Shown piece by piece: positions 16,874 through 25,265 of a stretch of 64,000 nt of DNA. The notes beneath the pieces are model-generated. The model saw nothing but the letters and a program-made list of their open reading frames with translations, made no database searches and was not told the origin of the DNA. The stretch is taken from assembly GCA_965223835.1 (NCBI GenBank), contig CBDCXQ010000001.1, positions 558,001 through 622,000 on the forward strand, read 5' to 3'. Origin of the DNA: CAVYXZ01 sp965223835 (GTDB lineage: Bacteria; Chloroflexota; Anaerolineae; Aggregatilineales; Phototrophicaceae). The first letter of the stretch is position 1, and each line of letters starts with the position of its first letter. Both the position numbers and the translations under genes were made by a program.

Positions 16874-17770
16874 CTATTCGGCGGGATCCAGCAGGACGAT
16901 GAGGCCCAGCAGACCGACGTTGGCGAACAGCAACGGAGCTAACAAGGGCGACCCCCGGATAAAGCGTTCGACGACAATGCTGTACTGGGAGCCAAGATTC
17001 GTGCCGACGTGTAGCACAAAGCCGATGATGCCCACCGCCAGCAACATCACCATTGCCACGAGGTAGGTGGCGAGGTCAGCCTGCGTTGGTCTTTCGATCA
17101 GGCCCAGCGTCACCGCCGTGACCGTTCCGAAAACCCCGACCATCATGGGCAACCAGACCCAGGGGTTTTCGAAGTTCAAGCGCGAATGGTCCATCACGCT
17201 ACTGATGGTGGTAAACAGGATGAAGATGCCGACGATCAGAAAATAAGCCCGGGTTTTGCTGTAGGGCATCTGGACATGGGCGTTGCCCAATAAGCGCAGG
17301 CGTCCACTCCCCGTCGGCGTCTCGATCCAGGCGGCGCTGATGCCCAGCACGCCGATCAGGATGAAAAACGCGGGTCCCAGGAAGGGCGGTGCCCAGATGA
17401 GCGCATTTACTTCGCGGCCCTGCGCCAGCGTGGTGCCGATGATCCCCGCCCGCTGGAGATGGAAATAGGTCCCCAGCAGGCCGATGAGAATGCTGCCGAC
17501 AAAGACGATATTGGCGCTGATGGTCGCCAGCGCCCGGTTGCGAAACGCCAATAACCCGGCCAGCAACAGTAAGCCTCCCGCGACGATCCCGAAGATAATC
17601 GGAATCCACTCCGCCGGGGTAATGCTGCCACTGATATTGTGCGCCAGCCAGATGTCGACACCCGTAAAGATCTCGCTGATAGCCGCGACCAACAACATGA
17701 GTTGATCGCGTGTCAGCGGCAATTTCCCGATTGCTGGCCTGCGCGGGAAGATGAGCGCCAGGTGTGACAT
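16874..17770 (-). CDS. Polytopic membrane protein, probable partner of the octaheme cytochrome
   Basis: A 298-residue protein from ATG 17770, which has a strong GGAGG 9 bases upstream. The frame is open to 18001, but the extra N-terminal part is arginine-rich shadow of the cytochrome gene. About eight transmembrane helices are separated by short loops, with several His (FTGVDIWLAHNIS, GTYFHLQR, GFVLHVGTN) that could bind haem or quinone. I do not recognise a named family. Position directly behind the octaheme cytochrome suggests a membrane anchor or quinol-interacting subunit that passes electrons to or from it. The cytochrome ORF overlaps it by about 570 bases in another frame; see that entry. 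Confidence 0.7.
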   Translation of the reverse strand: MSHLALIFPRRPAIGKLPLTRDQLMLLVAAISEIFTGVDIWLAHNISGSITPAEWIPIIFGIVAGGLLLLAGLLAFRNRALATISANIVFVGSILIGLLGTYFHLQRAGIIGTTLAQGREVNALIWAPPFLGPAFFILIGVLGISAAWIETPTGSGRLRLLGNAHVQMPYSKTRAYFLIVGIFILFTTISSVMDHSRLNFENPWVWLPMMVGVFGTVTAVTLGLIERPTQADLATYLVAMVMLLAVGIIGFVLHVGTNLGSQYSIVVERFIRGSPLLAPLLFANVGLLGLIVLLDPAE

Positions 17771-19085
17771 GACCGTCAACCTCCAGTGCGCTGGCTTCAC
17801 CGGCAGGTTCCGCCGCTTCCGCTGCTTCCAGCTTCTCGTGGACGATTTCGCGCAGTTCCGCCAGTTCACGCAGGACCTCATAGGCGCCATGCCATTGCGT
17901 ATAATCGGGTCCCTGCATCCAGGCACCGAACTTCGCCGTGCGGCCCCAGTGATGCCAGAGGTCGAAGTGCGTGAAATCAATCGGTTCATCGAACGCGGCA
18001 CTGGTCAGCAATTCCTGCTCACGCAGCGGGGCGATGATCTCATTGCTTTCCACCACCCAGGCATTGATCGCTTCAACCAGGGCGTCACCGTCGGTATAGA
18101 ATTCATCAATGAAGTTGCTGTTGTGACACTCCGTACAGACCGATTGCATTCGTACCTGATTATCCTGCCAGGCCGGGCGGCGTTCACTGATGGGCGAGAA
18201 CAGATACCAGGTCAGGCGATCACCGGTATCATGGGTCGTGCCCTGTGAGCCAAAGCCACTCATATGACAGGTGGCGCAGGTGGGGGCCGGGAAGTCAGAA
18301 ACGGTAAGCGTGCCCGGTTCGGCATCCCAGTTCCAGTCGTCACCGCCGGTCGCGTAGGCGATACCATGCGGCGACTCCGTGTAGATTTCATATTGAGGAT
18401 GATCGGGGCCGATGTGGCAGTGATTACAGGTCTCCGGCTTGCGGGCCTGTTCGAGGCTGAATTCATGACGCAGATGGCATTTGTCGCATTGGCCGACGGA
18501 TTCATCGGCTGCGGGTTTACCGATGTCGTGGCAGCCTTCACAGGCGAAGCGGGTGACTGCTGGCCCTTCCAACGCTGCCAGCGCATTCCGCATTTTGTCC
18601 GGGCTGAAGCTGCCTTCGGGAATCGCCTCGTAAGCGGCAATCAAGTCCTCCGACAAGCCTTCGGTACCAAAAACGGCGATATAGGCGGGAAGGCCATGCC
18701 GACTCTGGTTAAATTGGGCCACCTCATTTTGATGACAGGTTTCACACTTAGCGCTGGTTGGCGTATTGAGGACAAATGTCCCTTCGTGTTCAATTGCGCC
18801 GGGGTAATCCGCTTCTACTTCATGACATTGCTGGCATGATACATTGGCGGAAGCCATCGTGCTGCGGCCATATTGTTCGACAATACCGGGTGTCGTATTC
18901 TGATGGCACGCGACACATTCATTGTTACTGTTTGCCAGCACGTTGACGTGTTCCTCCGCCGGTGTAATCGCTTGATTGACGGCGAACATCACCAGTGCCA
19001 GCCCCGGCACAACGATGATGGCAATCAGCGCGATAATCAACACACGCCCCGTTCCCGGTGAACGTGCTTGACCCTCTGTATTCAT
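17199..19085 (-). CDS. Octaheme c-type cytochrome, hydroxylamine-oxidoreductase-like; 3' end probably frameshifted
   Basis: From ATG 19085 (GGAGGGG just upstream) the protein has a signal-anchor helix (ALIAIIVVPGLALVMFAVNQ) and eight CXXCH haem sites in order: CVACH, CQQCH, CETCH, CEGCH, CDKCH, CNHCH, CATCH, CTECH. After them, DYTQWHGAYEVLRELAEL resembles the C-terminal helix region of HAO-family octaheme proteins. HAO relatives oxidise hydroxylamine or hydrazine, or reduce nitrite; the cross-linking Tyr cannot be assigned here. Sequence up to about residue 438 looks real. The last 190 residues read the membrane-protein gene in the wrong frame (rich in R, H, G). So either a frameshift near 17770-17800 destroyed the original stop, or the true protein has a read-through tail. 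Confidence 0.8.
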   Translation of the reverse strand: MNTEGQARSPGTGRVLIIALIAIIVVPGLALVMFAVNQAITPAEEHVNVLANSNNECVACHQNTTPGIVEQYGRSTMASANVSCQQCHEVEADYPGAIEHEGTFVLNTPTSAKCETCHQNEVAQFNQSRHGLPAYIAVFGTEGLSEDLIAAYEAIPEGSFSPDKMRNALAALEGPAVTRFACEGCHDIGKPAADESVGQCDKCHLRHEFSLEQARKPETCNHCHIGPDHPQYEIYTESPHGIAYATGGDDWNWDAEPGTLTVSDFPAPTCATCHMSGFGSQGTTHDTGDRLTWYLFSPISERRPAWQDNQVRMQSVCTECHNSNFIDEFYTDGDALVEAINAWVVESNEIIAPLREQELLTSAAFDEPIDFTHFDLWHHWGRTAKFGAWMQGPDYTQWHGAYEVLRELAELREIVHEKLEAAEAAEPAGEASALEVDGHVTPGAHLPAQASNREIAADTRSTHVVGRGYQRDLYGCRHLAGAQYQWQHYPGGVDSDYLRDRRGRLTVAGRVIGVSQPGAGDHQRQYRLCRQHSHRPAGDLFPSPAGGDHRHHAGAGPRSKCAHLGTALPGTRVFHPDRRAGHQRRLDRDADGEWTPALIGQRPCPDALQQNPGLFSDRRHLHPVYHHQ

Positions 19086-19241
19086 ATCCCCTCCAATAAA
19101 ATATAGTAAGTTGAAATCTCCTTACCAATATTTTAGCGACAAGGAGCAAGAAAGAGCAATCAAAACGACACTTGCAGCCAGATTGGTTACAAATGTCACT
19201 TTTCAATAAAATCTATATAGGTTTGTAGAGAACTGTAGATT

Positions 19242-19460
19242 CTATTCGCTGTTGTCAGATTTGAAGCTGTCGCGGGCCAGCATCGCGCCACCAACCAGGA
19301 TGATCGCGCCAACTCCCAGCAAGAACATGAGTGTGCTCACGCCGCCGGGAACCGCCGCCGCATCGGCAACGGCTTCGGCTTCTTCGGTTGCCAGTACGAA
19401 TGGCACGCTGAGCAACAGGTTGCTGACGAATAGTAAGAGGAGCAGGGGTTTCATTTGCAT
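19242..19460 (-). CDS. Small single-pass membrane protein
   Basis: A 72-residue protein starting MQMKPLLLLLFV. ATG 19460 has AGGAG 9 bases upstream; the upstream GTG at 19490 would place that site inside the gene. It has a signal-like helix, a short acidic/Ala-rich periplasmic stretch (EEAEAVADAAAVPGG), and a second helix (LMFLLGVGAIILVGGAML) ending in a charged tail. No family is recognised. It is 156 bases upstream of the octaheme cytochrome on the same strand and may be an accessory subunit. Confidence 0.6.
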   Translation of the reverse strand: MQMKPLLLLLFVSNLLLSVPFVLATEEAEAVADAAAVPGGVSTLMFLLGVGAIILVGGAMLARDSFKSDNSE

Positions 19461-19516
19461 TCGAGGATTCTCCTGGTAACTGTGCTTCACAGCATTATTT
19501 TAGCGCAAAGCCGGGC

Positions 19517-19978
19517 TTATGTATGCTGTTGATCCCACAACTGGCGCGTGATCTGGGCATGACCAACATGCTGGTTGGCATGTTCCAGCGCGTGGAGCAG
19601 GGTCCAACTTACGGTGCGCTCAACGTTTGGCCGTCCGGGAAATTGCTTAACGACGGCTAAATCGTCCAGCGTGAGTCGTTCCAATGCGTTGGGGATATAC
19701 TGTCGGGTTTGGGCCAGCAAAGCGTGTAATTCGCTGGCAGTCAGATCAGTCCGCGTGAATTCGGCGTTACGGTCACGGTCGGAGGATTCACCGAGGCACA
19801 CATCCCCAATCAAGTAACGGGTTGCGCCCAGCGTATGCCAGACCAGAATGCCCAGCGTGCTCATGTCTGGCCCCGGTTGCCAGTTGATGGCGTCAGCGGG
19901 CAGGTCGCTAACCGTCTGTTCGAGATCATTGATAATGGTGTCGAGCAATTGATGATAATCAGCAAAAAATGGTTGCAT
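19517..19978 (-). CDS. DinB-family putative metal-dependent hydrolase
   Basis: A 153-residue protein. ATG 19978 (MQPFFADYHQLL) with GAGG upstream is preferred to TTG 19999, which lies inside the terminator of the previous unit. The fold is the DinB four-helix bundle, and the three metal-ligand His are visible: His in ILVWHTLGATRY, and two near the C-terminus in LLHALEHANQHVGHAQITRQLW. Members include thiol-S-transferases acting on mycothiol or bacillithiol and proteins of unknown role. It sits between the bc-complex terminator and the small membrane protein gene. Confidence 0.82.
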   Translation of the reverse strand: MQPFFADYHQLLDTIINDLEQTVSDLPADAINWQPGPDMSTLGILVWHTLGATRYLIGDVCLGESSDRDRNAEFTRTDLTASELHALLAQTRQYIPNALERLTLDDLAVVKQFPGRPNVERTVSWTLLHALEHANQHVGHAQITRQLWDQQHT

Positions 19979-19997
19979 TTTGGTCAACCTCTGGGTC

Positions 19998-20029
19998 AAT
20001 AAAGAAGCCCCCGGCAGTGCCAGAGGCTT
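19998..20029 (-). terminator. Rho-independent terminator after the bc-complex operon
   Basis: On the minus strand an 11-pair hairpin (20029-20005, arms AAGCCUCUGGC and GCCGGGGGCUU with two G-U pairs and an ACU loop) is followed by CUUUAUU. It begins 27 bases after the stop of the diheme cytochrome gene, so it should end the Rieske-cytb-cytc transcript and separate it from dinB. Confidence 0.75.
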
Positions 20030-20055
20030 TTGGAAATGATAATTTTGGACCGCTG

Positions 20056-21285
20056 TTAACCTGCCAGCGGATCTTCACCATCCTGCGATTCAATGTAGGC
20101 AACCAGGTCCAGCAAATCCTGCGCCGTGAGCCGTTGGCCGAAATCCTGTGGCATGGCATTGGCCGGATACGAAGGCGGTGCGATGTAAGCATTCGGCACC
20201 AGGATACTCTCGATCAGGTAGTGTTCCGCCGTATAGCCGGCCAGCGCTGGATCTTGCAATCGAGTTTCCAGGACGCGCGTATAAGTGCCCTCGGTGGGTG
20301 GCGCAACCGCTGCATTGTTATGGCAAGCGGCACAGGCTAATGCCCCATTGTAGAGGGTCTGACCATTATTCGGGTCGCCGATCATTTCCGGCATGGCGGC
20401 CATCACCGTGTCGATGGTTTCATCAATCATGGCCCGATTTGCTTCGATGTCTGTCAGTTGCAGGTTAGCGACATCGGGTGCGACGCTGCCCTCAACCAGT
20501 CCACCTCCCTCAACCGGGATCTTAGCAAACTGCTCAACAGCCAGTAAATCGCCAATTGTCCATTGGCGGTCACCACCCCAGTTCATAATGTAATTGGTCA
20601 GATCTTCGAGCTGGTCCTGACGCATCGGGCCACCGGCGGTGAGCGACCACGCCGGCATTGGGCCGGGCCAGTAGCTGGTGCTAACGGGGCGGCCACTCAC
20701 TAAGCTGGTCAGGACAAAACTATCTAATGTACCACTCCAACCTAAGGTGCCCAACCGGTCCGGGTCTTCTGGGTCATAGCCGCGATCAACGGCAACCTGC
20801 ATCTGACCAATCAGCGCCTGACGTTCGGCCTGAGCCGCCTCCAGGGCCGCAGTCGCAGCCGCGTGCGGGTCTTCGCCAAATTCTGCGGTAATGACCGCTA
20901 ACTGATCTTCCAGGACATCAAGCTGATCGTTGCTCAAGTCACTGGTGTCTTCAGCCGCTGCCAGCGTATCAATCGCATCTTCCAGACGGGCGATTTCGCC
21001 ATCAACACTCGCCAGGAAATTGACCCCAAATAGCTGGGGATTGTTGAGGCCGGGGGCGCGACCACTGCCGAGGCCCGCTGGACCGTGACAGGTTGCACAG
21101 TTGTTAGCAAATAACTCGGCCCCTTTTTCGATTGACCGCGCCAGATGCTGCTGCTGAAAAGAAGCCATGCGTCCAGGCTCGTTGATCGCGACCCAACCAA
21201 CCAGGACCATGGTTGCCAGGAAAATCGTGATCCCGACCAGGACCCGATTTTCCATTTTTTCAATGAGCATACGTTGTAAATTCAA
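20056..21285 (-). CDS. Membrane-bound diheme cytochrome c of the bc-type complex
   Basis: A 409-residue protein. TTG 21285 has GGGG 7-10 bases upstream; an ATG ten codons in (MENRVLV) is the alternative. One N-terminal TM helix (VGITIFLATMVLVGWVAI) anchors two cytochrome c domains with haem sites CATCH (about residue 63) and CAACH (about residue 330). They are separated by a long helical insert (EIARLEDAIDTLAAAEDTSDLSNDQLDVLED). The last 60 residues form a second cytochrome fold ending in AQDLLDLVAYIES. It is the third gene after Rieske and cytochrome b (12-base gap) and should accept electrons from the Rieske centre. Confidence 0.88.
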   Translation of the reverse strand: MNLQRMLIEKMENRVLVGITIFLATMVLVGWVAINEPGRMASFQQQHLARSIEKGAELFANNCATCHGPAGLGSGRAPGLNNPQLFGVNFLASVDGEIARLEDAIDTLAAAEDTSDLSNDQLDVLEDQLAVITAEFGEDPHAAATAALEAAQAERQALIGQMQVAVDRGYDPEDPDRLGTLGWSGTLDSFVLTSLVSGRPVSTSYWPGPMPAWSLTAGGPMRQDQLEDLTNYIMNWGGDRQWTIGDLLAVEQFAKIPVEGGGLVEGSVAPDVANLQLTDIEANRAMIDETIDTVMAAMPEMIGDPNNGQTLYNGALACAACHNNAAVAPPTEGTYTRVLETRLQDPALAGYTAEHYLIESILVPNAYIAPPSYPANAMPQDFGQRLTAQDLLDLVAYIESQDGEDPLAG

Positions 21286-21297
21286 GATGTTTCCCCG

Positions 21298-23094
21298 CTA
21301 GTCAAAGTAGGCCGACTCTTCATTGATGAAGATGTGCGCGCTGTTGACCCGGCGCACTGGATGTCCATCTTCATCGACGACCGGGATCGGCTCGCCATTC
21401 TCATCCAAAACGGCAACACCATCTTCCAGCACCACTTCCTGCCAGTTGATGATAATGTCAAGTCGTTTCAGGTTACTCTGGTTGGGTGTGATGATAATCG
21501 CGCCCCAGGGGTCCAACAGGTCGCCCTGTGCTTCGGCATCTTCCAGCTTGTGTGCGAATTCTTCCATTACATGGCGCAACTCAGGCGACGCATCCGGTAC
21601 ATCGGTGAAATTCAAGCTGATGGTCGACATATCCAGATAACTGGTTTCCAGATGTTCAATCAGGTGGTCAAGCTCACCATTCTCAGCGATTTCGGCGTTG
21701 AATGCGGCGATGGCGGCGTCAGCATCACTTTCGGCTGCTGCAAACTCACGGGAGACATAGGCACCCGGCACCAACTCGTCGAAGGGAACGGGCCGCAAGA
21801 TGCCCATGTGATTGTGCGCCGGTTCAAAGGTGAGTTCATGCAGGATTTCCTGGTCACGGGCGGTTGCGACGCCAAATTCTGGCAGGCCCATGTAACTGGT
21901 AATCACCGTGAGCGACAGCATTACAAATGAGATGCTTAAAGCCAGACGGCGATCGGCAAACCGACGACTGGGAGTCACATCAATGTAGGGTACGATCATC
22001 AGGAAATTGAGCAAGATGCCGGGGAAAATCACGCCCCAGAACGTTTTGTCACCCAGCTTCAACGCACCTTGAATCCAGAGGAAATACCAGGGGGCCGTTG
22101 TGCCTAAAGGCGTAATCTGCGGGTCAGCATGACTTTCCAACGGCGCGTGATAAAACCAGATCGACAGCACGATCAGGATAAAGGTCGTGACCGCAAACCA
22201 CATGATCTCATTGGTCAGCACATCGGGGATGAAATAGACGCGCTTATCCAGCGGTACCCGTTTGGCCGTGTCTTCGCCGATGTTCTCGGAACGAGGCGGC
22301 AAGCTGTGCCCGTGAATAATGACCTTGTAGTAATGCACGCCCGTGAAGATGAACAGCAAGATCGGCAGCATCAACACGTGGGCCATGTAGAAGCGCAACA
22401 AACCGTTCGCGCCTAATTCGGGTCCACCGCGCATAATCAAGTTGGCTTGTTCACCAATCAGTGGGGTGGCTTCCGCCATACTCGCACCAATCGTCACCGC
22501 CCATAGCGATAGTTGATCCCAGGGCAGGAGATAACCAGTGAAACTGAGAAAGCCGGTAATAATGAGCAACAACACGCCAGTGAACCAGGTAAATTGTCGC
22601 GGCTTTTTATAACTTCCCGTATAAAACGTTCGTAACATGTGCAGGAAAACAATGAGAACCATCGCCTCAGCACCGAGCCGGTGCAAGTCACGCACAAATT
22701 GGCCGAACGGCACATTATTGAGCATCGAAAGCATGTTGCCATAGGCGATTTCTGGTGCTGGTGTGTACCACAGCATCAAAATAAAGCCGGTAACTGTTTC
22801 GAAAAAGACGAGATAGGTTGACAGCCAGCCCAGACGAAATGTCGGGTATAACCCGGTCATCTCTTGATTGAAATAGCTGGGTCGCATGTGCAGCCAGAAA
22901 CCATCAGCATGGGGTTGCAGGCGCGGGTTCGGGCGGCGGCTGGGGTTTTCACCGCGCGCGGCCTCGCGGATGTCCTGAATGTTCATGCCAGCGGTCAGGC
23001 GTTCCACAACCTCGTTGGCGCCTTCGAAGAGGGCTTTGCGCAGGCCCTTTTCTTGAACGTCATCCAAAAAAGATGGAAACGGAAGTATCGACAT
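21298..23094 (-). CDS. Cytochrome b of a bc1/b6f-type quinol oxidoreductase, with long C-terminal extension
   Basis: A 598-residue membrane protein; GGGAG lies just before ATG 23094. Helix B has His-x13-His (HRLGAEAMVLIVFLH) and helix D His-x14-His (HVLMLPILLFIFTGVH), the spacing of b6-type rather than mitochondrial cytochrome b. The fused second half (PDVLTNEIMWFAV ... GTTAPWYFLWIQGALK, a PEWYF-like Qo-site motif) corresponds to subunit IV. About 190 C-terminal residues after the last helix are soluble, acidic and without haem motifs; their role is unknown. It stands between the Rieske and diheme cytochrome genes, forming a three-subunit quinol-cytochrome c reductase. Confidence 0.93.
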   Translation of the reverse strand: MSILPFPSFLDDVQEKGLRKALFEGANEVVERLTAGMNIQDIREAARGENPSRRPNPRLQPHADGFWLHMRPSYFNQEMTGLYPTFRLGWLSTYLVFFETVTGFILMLWYTPAPEIAYGNMLSMLNNVPFGQFVRDLHRLGAEAMVLIVFLHMLRTFYTGSYKKPRQFTWFTGVLLLIITGFLSFTGYLLPWDQLSLWAVTIGASMAEATPLIGEQANLIMRGGPELGANGLLRFYMAHVLMLPILLFIFTGVHYYKVIIHGHSLPPRSENIGEDTAKRVPLDKRVYFIPDVLTNEIMWFAVTTFILIVLSIWFYHAPLESHADPQITPLGTTAPWYFLWIQGALKLGDKTFWGVIFPGILLNFLMIVPYIDVTPSRRFADRRLALSISFVMLSLTVITSYMGLPEFGVATARDQEILHELTFEPAHNHMGILRPVPFDELVPGAYVSREFAAAESDADAAIAAFNAEIAENGELDHLIEHLETSYLDMSTISLNFTDVPDASPELRHVMEEFAHKLEDAEAQGDLLDPWGAIIITPNQSNLKRLDIIINWQEVVLEDGVAVLDENGEPIPVVDEDGHPVRRVNSAHIFINEESAYFD

Positions 23095-23114
23095 TAAATC
23101 TCTCCCAGTAACAT

Positions 23115-23729
23115 TTAGACTTTGCCTGACCGTAGAATACGCGAACCTGTATTTACGCGGACTGAAGCGATCTGGCGGCCATTAAGCGGGATCGGGTCGC
23201 CCGTAGCATTTGATTCAGCAGTGGTGCCATCAGTGAAGATGATGGTTGTTTGGAAACGATCCATGCTGCGCGGGGCCGGGCCAGCGATGTAGAGTCCGTC
23301 ACGCTCAAATTTTGAACCATGACAGGGACACTCAAACCGACTGGCGACATCCACCCATTTGGGCAGGCAGCCCAGATGCGTGCAGACGCCATACAGCGCC
23401 AAAAATGTCTCTTCACCGTCGACTACCGGACTGGACAACCAGAAGCGGCCCTCCGGCTTGGAAACTGGCGCGCCGCCGGGCGGTGGCAATTCGGTGGGGT
23501 CAATGGCGAACGTACCGCCAAACTCGCCTTCGGCAAACCGGGGATAGGCAAACCACAGGGTGGCGGCCACAACCTCGCCGACGAGCATCGCGAGCGATGC
23601 GCCCCAGATGTAATACAAAAATTCGCGGCGACTGGGCAGGCTGACCGCGACTTCAGCCGCTTCTGGTTGGGCAGCGTCAGTTTGCTTCGTTGCCACCGCT
23701 TTAGATTTGGCGGCACTCGCTGTTGCCAT
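23115..23729 (-). CDS. Rieske [2Fe-2S] protein of the bc-type complex
   Basis: A 204-residue protein with GAGGAGG before ATG 23729. An Ala/Lys-rich N-terminus precedes a Rieske-type TM helix (REFLYYIWGASLAMLVGEVVAATLW), consistent with Tat-style insertion of folded Rieske proteins. The cluster-binding motifs are CTHLGC and CPCHGS, with the downstream GPAPRSM proline loop. It transfers electrons from quinol at the Qo site to cytochrome c. It is the first gene of the operon, 21 bases before cytochrome b. Confidence 0.95.
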   Translation of the reverse strand: MATASAAKSKAVATKQTDAAQPEAAEVAVSLPSRREFLYYIWGASLAMLVGEVVAATLWFAYPRFAEGEFGGTFAIDPTELPPPGGAPVSKPEGRFWLSSPVVDGEETFLALYGVCTHLGCLPKWVDVASRFECPCHGSKFERDGLYIAGPAPRSMDRFQTTIIFTDGTTAESNATGDPIPLNGRQIASVRVNTGSRILRSGKV

Positions 23730-24078
23730 GATGCCTCCTCAAACTATCCTGGGATTTGAAAACGTCATTATGTTGTTAATGAATATATGAGGCTAATTTC
23801 AGCCTGTTATTAGAACATGGGAAGGGGAAGATTGCCACACTTTACCCCAGTACACCCTCAGCATGTAAAATATATCACAAACGATTCGGGCTGTCAAAAA
23901 TCGTTTGCGCTTCTCATAAAACCGGTGTTTTTATCAGAATTGTCGTGGATTATAACCGGAAACTAATGGACAGAGCAGGCCAATTTTGATAATGGTTTGG
24001 GCGAATCACCTCTTCAATTATGCTTGTTATTAGGCTATAGTTTTGCCAACTGAATACAAATAAAGACATCGCGCCTGT
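23730..24078. other. Divergent intergenic region between the bc operon and RNase D gene
   Basis: This 349-base AT-rich gap separates the minus-strand bc operon from the plus-strand RNase D gene, so it must hold both promoters. I see no gene in it. The plus-strand promoter candidate is listed separately. For the minus strand I find only weak -10-like stretches near 23780-23880 and no convincing operator. Confidence 0.5.
24013..24041 (+). promoter_or_regulatory. Putative sigma70 promoter for the RNase D gene
   Basis: TTCAAT (24013-24018) and TATAGT (24036-24041) are separated by 17 bases, ending 37 bases before the start codon at 24079. Spacing is ideal but each box has mismatches. Confidence 0.4.
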
Positions 24079-25218
24079 ATGCCCAGCATCTCACTACCCC
24101 CGGCCCATTACATTGATACCGATTCTGCACTGTTAGATCTCATCCCACATCTGGCTGAAGAACCCTTTGTTGCCATTGATACCGAATCCAACAGCTTATA
24201 TGCCTATCGTGAGCAGGTTTGTCTGTTCCAGATGACAACGCGTCAGGGCGATTTTATTATCGACCCGTTCGGGATTGATGATATGAATCCTCTGGGAGCG
24301 ATACTAGCTGATACACGCATTGAGAAAATCTTCCATGCTGCTGAGTATGACCTGATGGGCATCAAACGCGACTATGGCTTTGCGATCAATAACGTATTTG
24401 ACACCATGCTGGCCGCGCGTATCTGTGGCTACCAGCACGTCGGCCTTAGCAGTATGTTGCAGCAGTATATTGGCGTGGAACTGGATAAACGGCACCAGCG
24501 AGACAATTGGGGGAAGCGTCCGCTACCCGATGATAGCCTGCGCTATGCGCAGATGGATACCCATTTTTTGCCGATGTTGCGTAATGACTTATATGATGAA
24601 CTGGCACGACAGAACCGTCTGGGTGAGGCGCGGGATGCTTTTGCGGAACTGGCCTTTATCGAACCAGCGGTCCATTCATTTGACCCCGATGGTTATTGGC
24701 GGATTGGGCGGCCTAAACAGCTCAACCGGCGGCAGATGGCGGTGCTACGTGAGTTATATTTGTTGCGCGAACAACTGGCGGCGAAGCGCAATTATCCGCC
24801 GTTCAAAATCATGAACAACGAGTTATTAGTTGAAATCGCCCGGCGCAGCCCCCAGCGACGACCTGAATTAGCGAAAATTCGCGGCCTCTCCGCGACAATC
24901 CTGCGCCGTTATGGTGATGGCCTGCTGGAGGCAATTGCGCGGGGACGTAATGCGAAGCTGCCGCGCCCGCCGCGCCAGTCGAATAATGTGGAACCCGTGA
25001 TTATGGAGCGGTACACCGCATTGCGGGAATGGCGCAAGCAACGGGCGACCGAACGTGGTGTCGATTCGGATGTGATTGTTTCCAAGAATGTGCTGTGGGT
25101 GCTGGCTGAAGCCGCGCCGCAATCATTAGACGCGATGCAGGGTATCCCCGGCCTCGGCCCCTGGCGTTTATCACACTATGGTTCTGAACTGTTGGAAGTG
25201 CTGCAACAGTCCGGCTAG
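24079..25218 (+). CDS. rnd: Ribonuclease D (3'-5' exonuclease with HRDC domain)
   Basis: A 379-residue protein. The DEDD exonuclease motifs are visible: Exo I VAIDTESNS (Asp34, Glu36), Exo II FHAAEYDLMGIKRDYG and Exo III YAQMDTHFL with the DEDDy/h-type arrangement. After them come HRDC modules: REWRKQRATERGVDSDVIVSKNVLWVLA is a typical HRDC helix set, and GIPGLGPWRLSHYGSELL its end. It trims tRNA 3' ends and other structured RNAs. It is the first plus-strand gene after the bc operon. Confidence 0.9.
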   Translation: MPSISLPPAHYIDTDSALLDLIPHLAEEPFVAIDTESNSLYAYREQVCLFQMTTRQGDFIIDPFGIDDMNPLGAILADTRIEKIFHAAEYDLMGIKRDYGFAINNVFDTMLAARICGYQHVGLSSMLQQYIGVELDKRHQRDNWGKRPLPDDSLRYAQMDTHFLPMLRNDLYDELARQNRLGEARDAFAELAFIEPAVHSFDPDGYWRIGRPKQLNRRQMAVLRELYLLREQLAAKRNYPPFKIMNNELLVEIARRSPQRRPELAKIRGLSATILRRYGDGLLEAIARGRNAKLPRPPRQSNNVEPVIMERYTALREWRKQRATERGVDSDVIVSKNVLWVLAEAAPQSLDAMQGIPGLGPWRLSHYGSELLEVLQQSG

Positions 25219-25265
25219 TTGAATTCAATCCTGCGGTCCCGGCTAATCTCGATTACAATTAAGGG

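Noticed and set aside
16298..16942. Plus-strand ORF of 214 codons
   Set aside because: Antisense to ccmE, which has clear family features; composition is that of a shadow frame.
21334..21930. Plus-strand ORF of 198 codons
   Set aside because: Antisense to the C-terminal part of cytochrome b; no recognisable motif.
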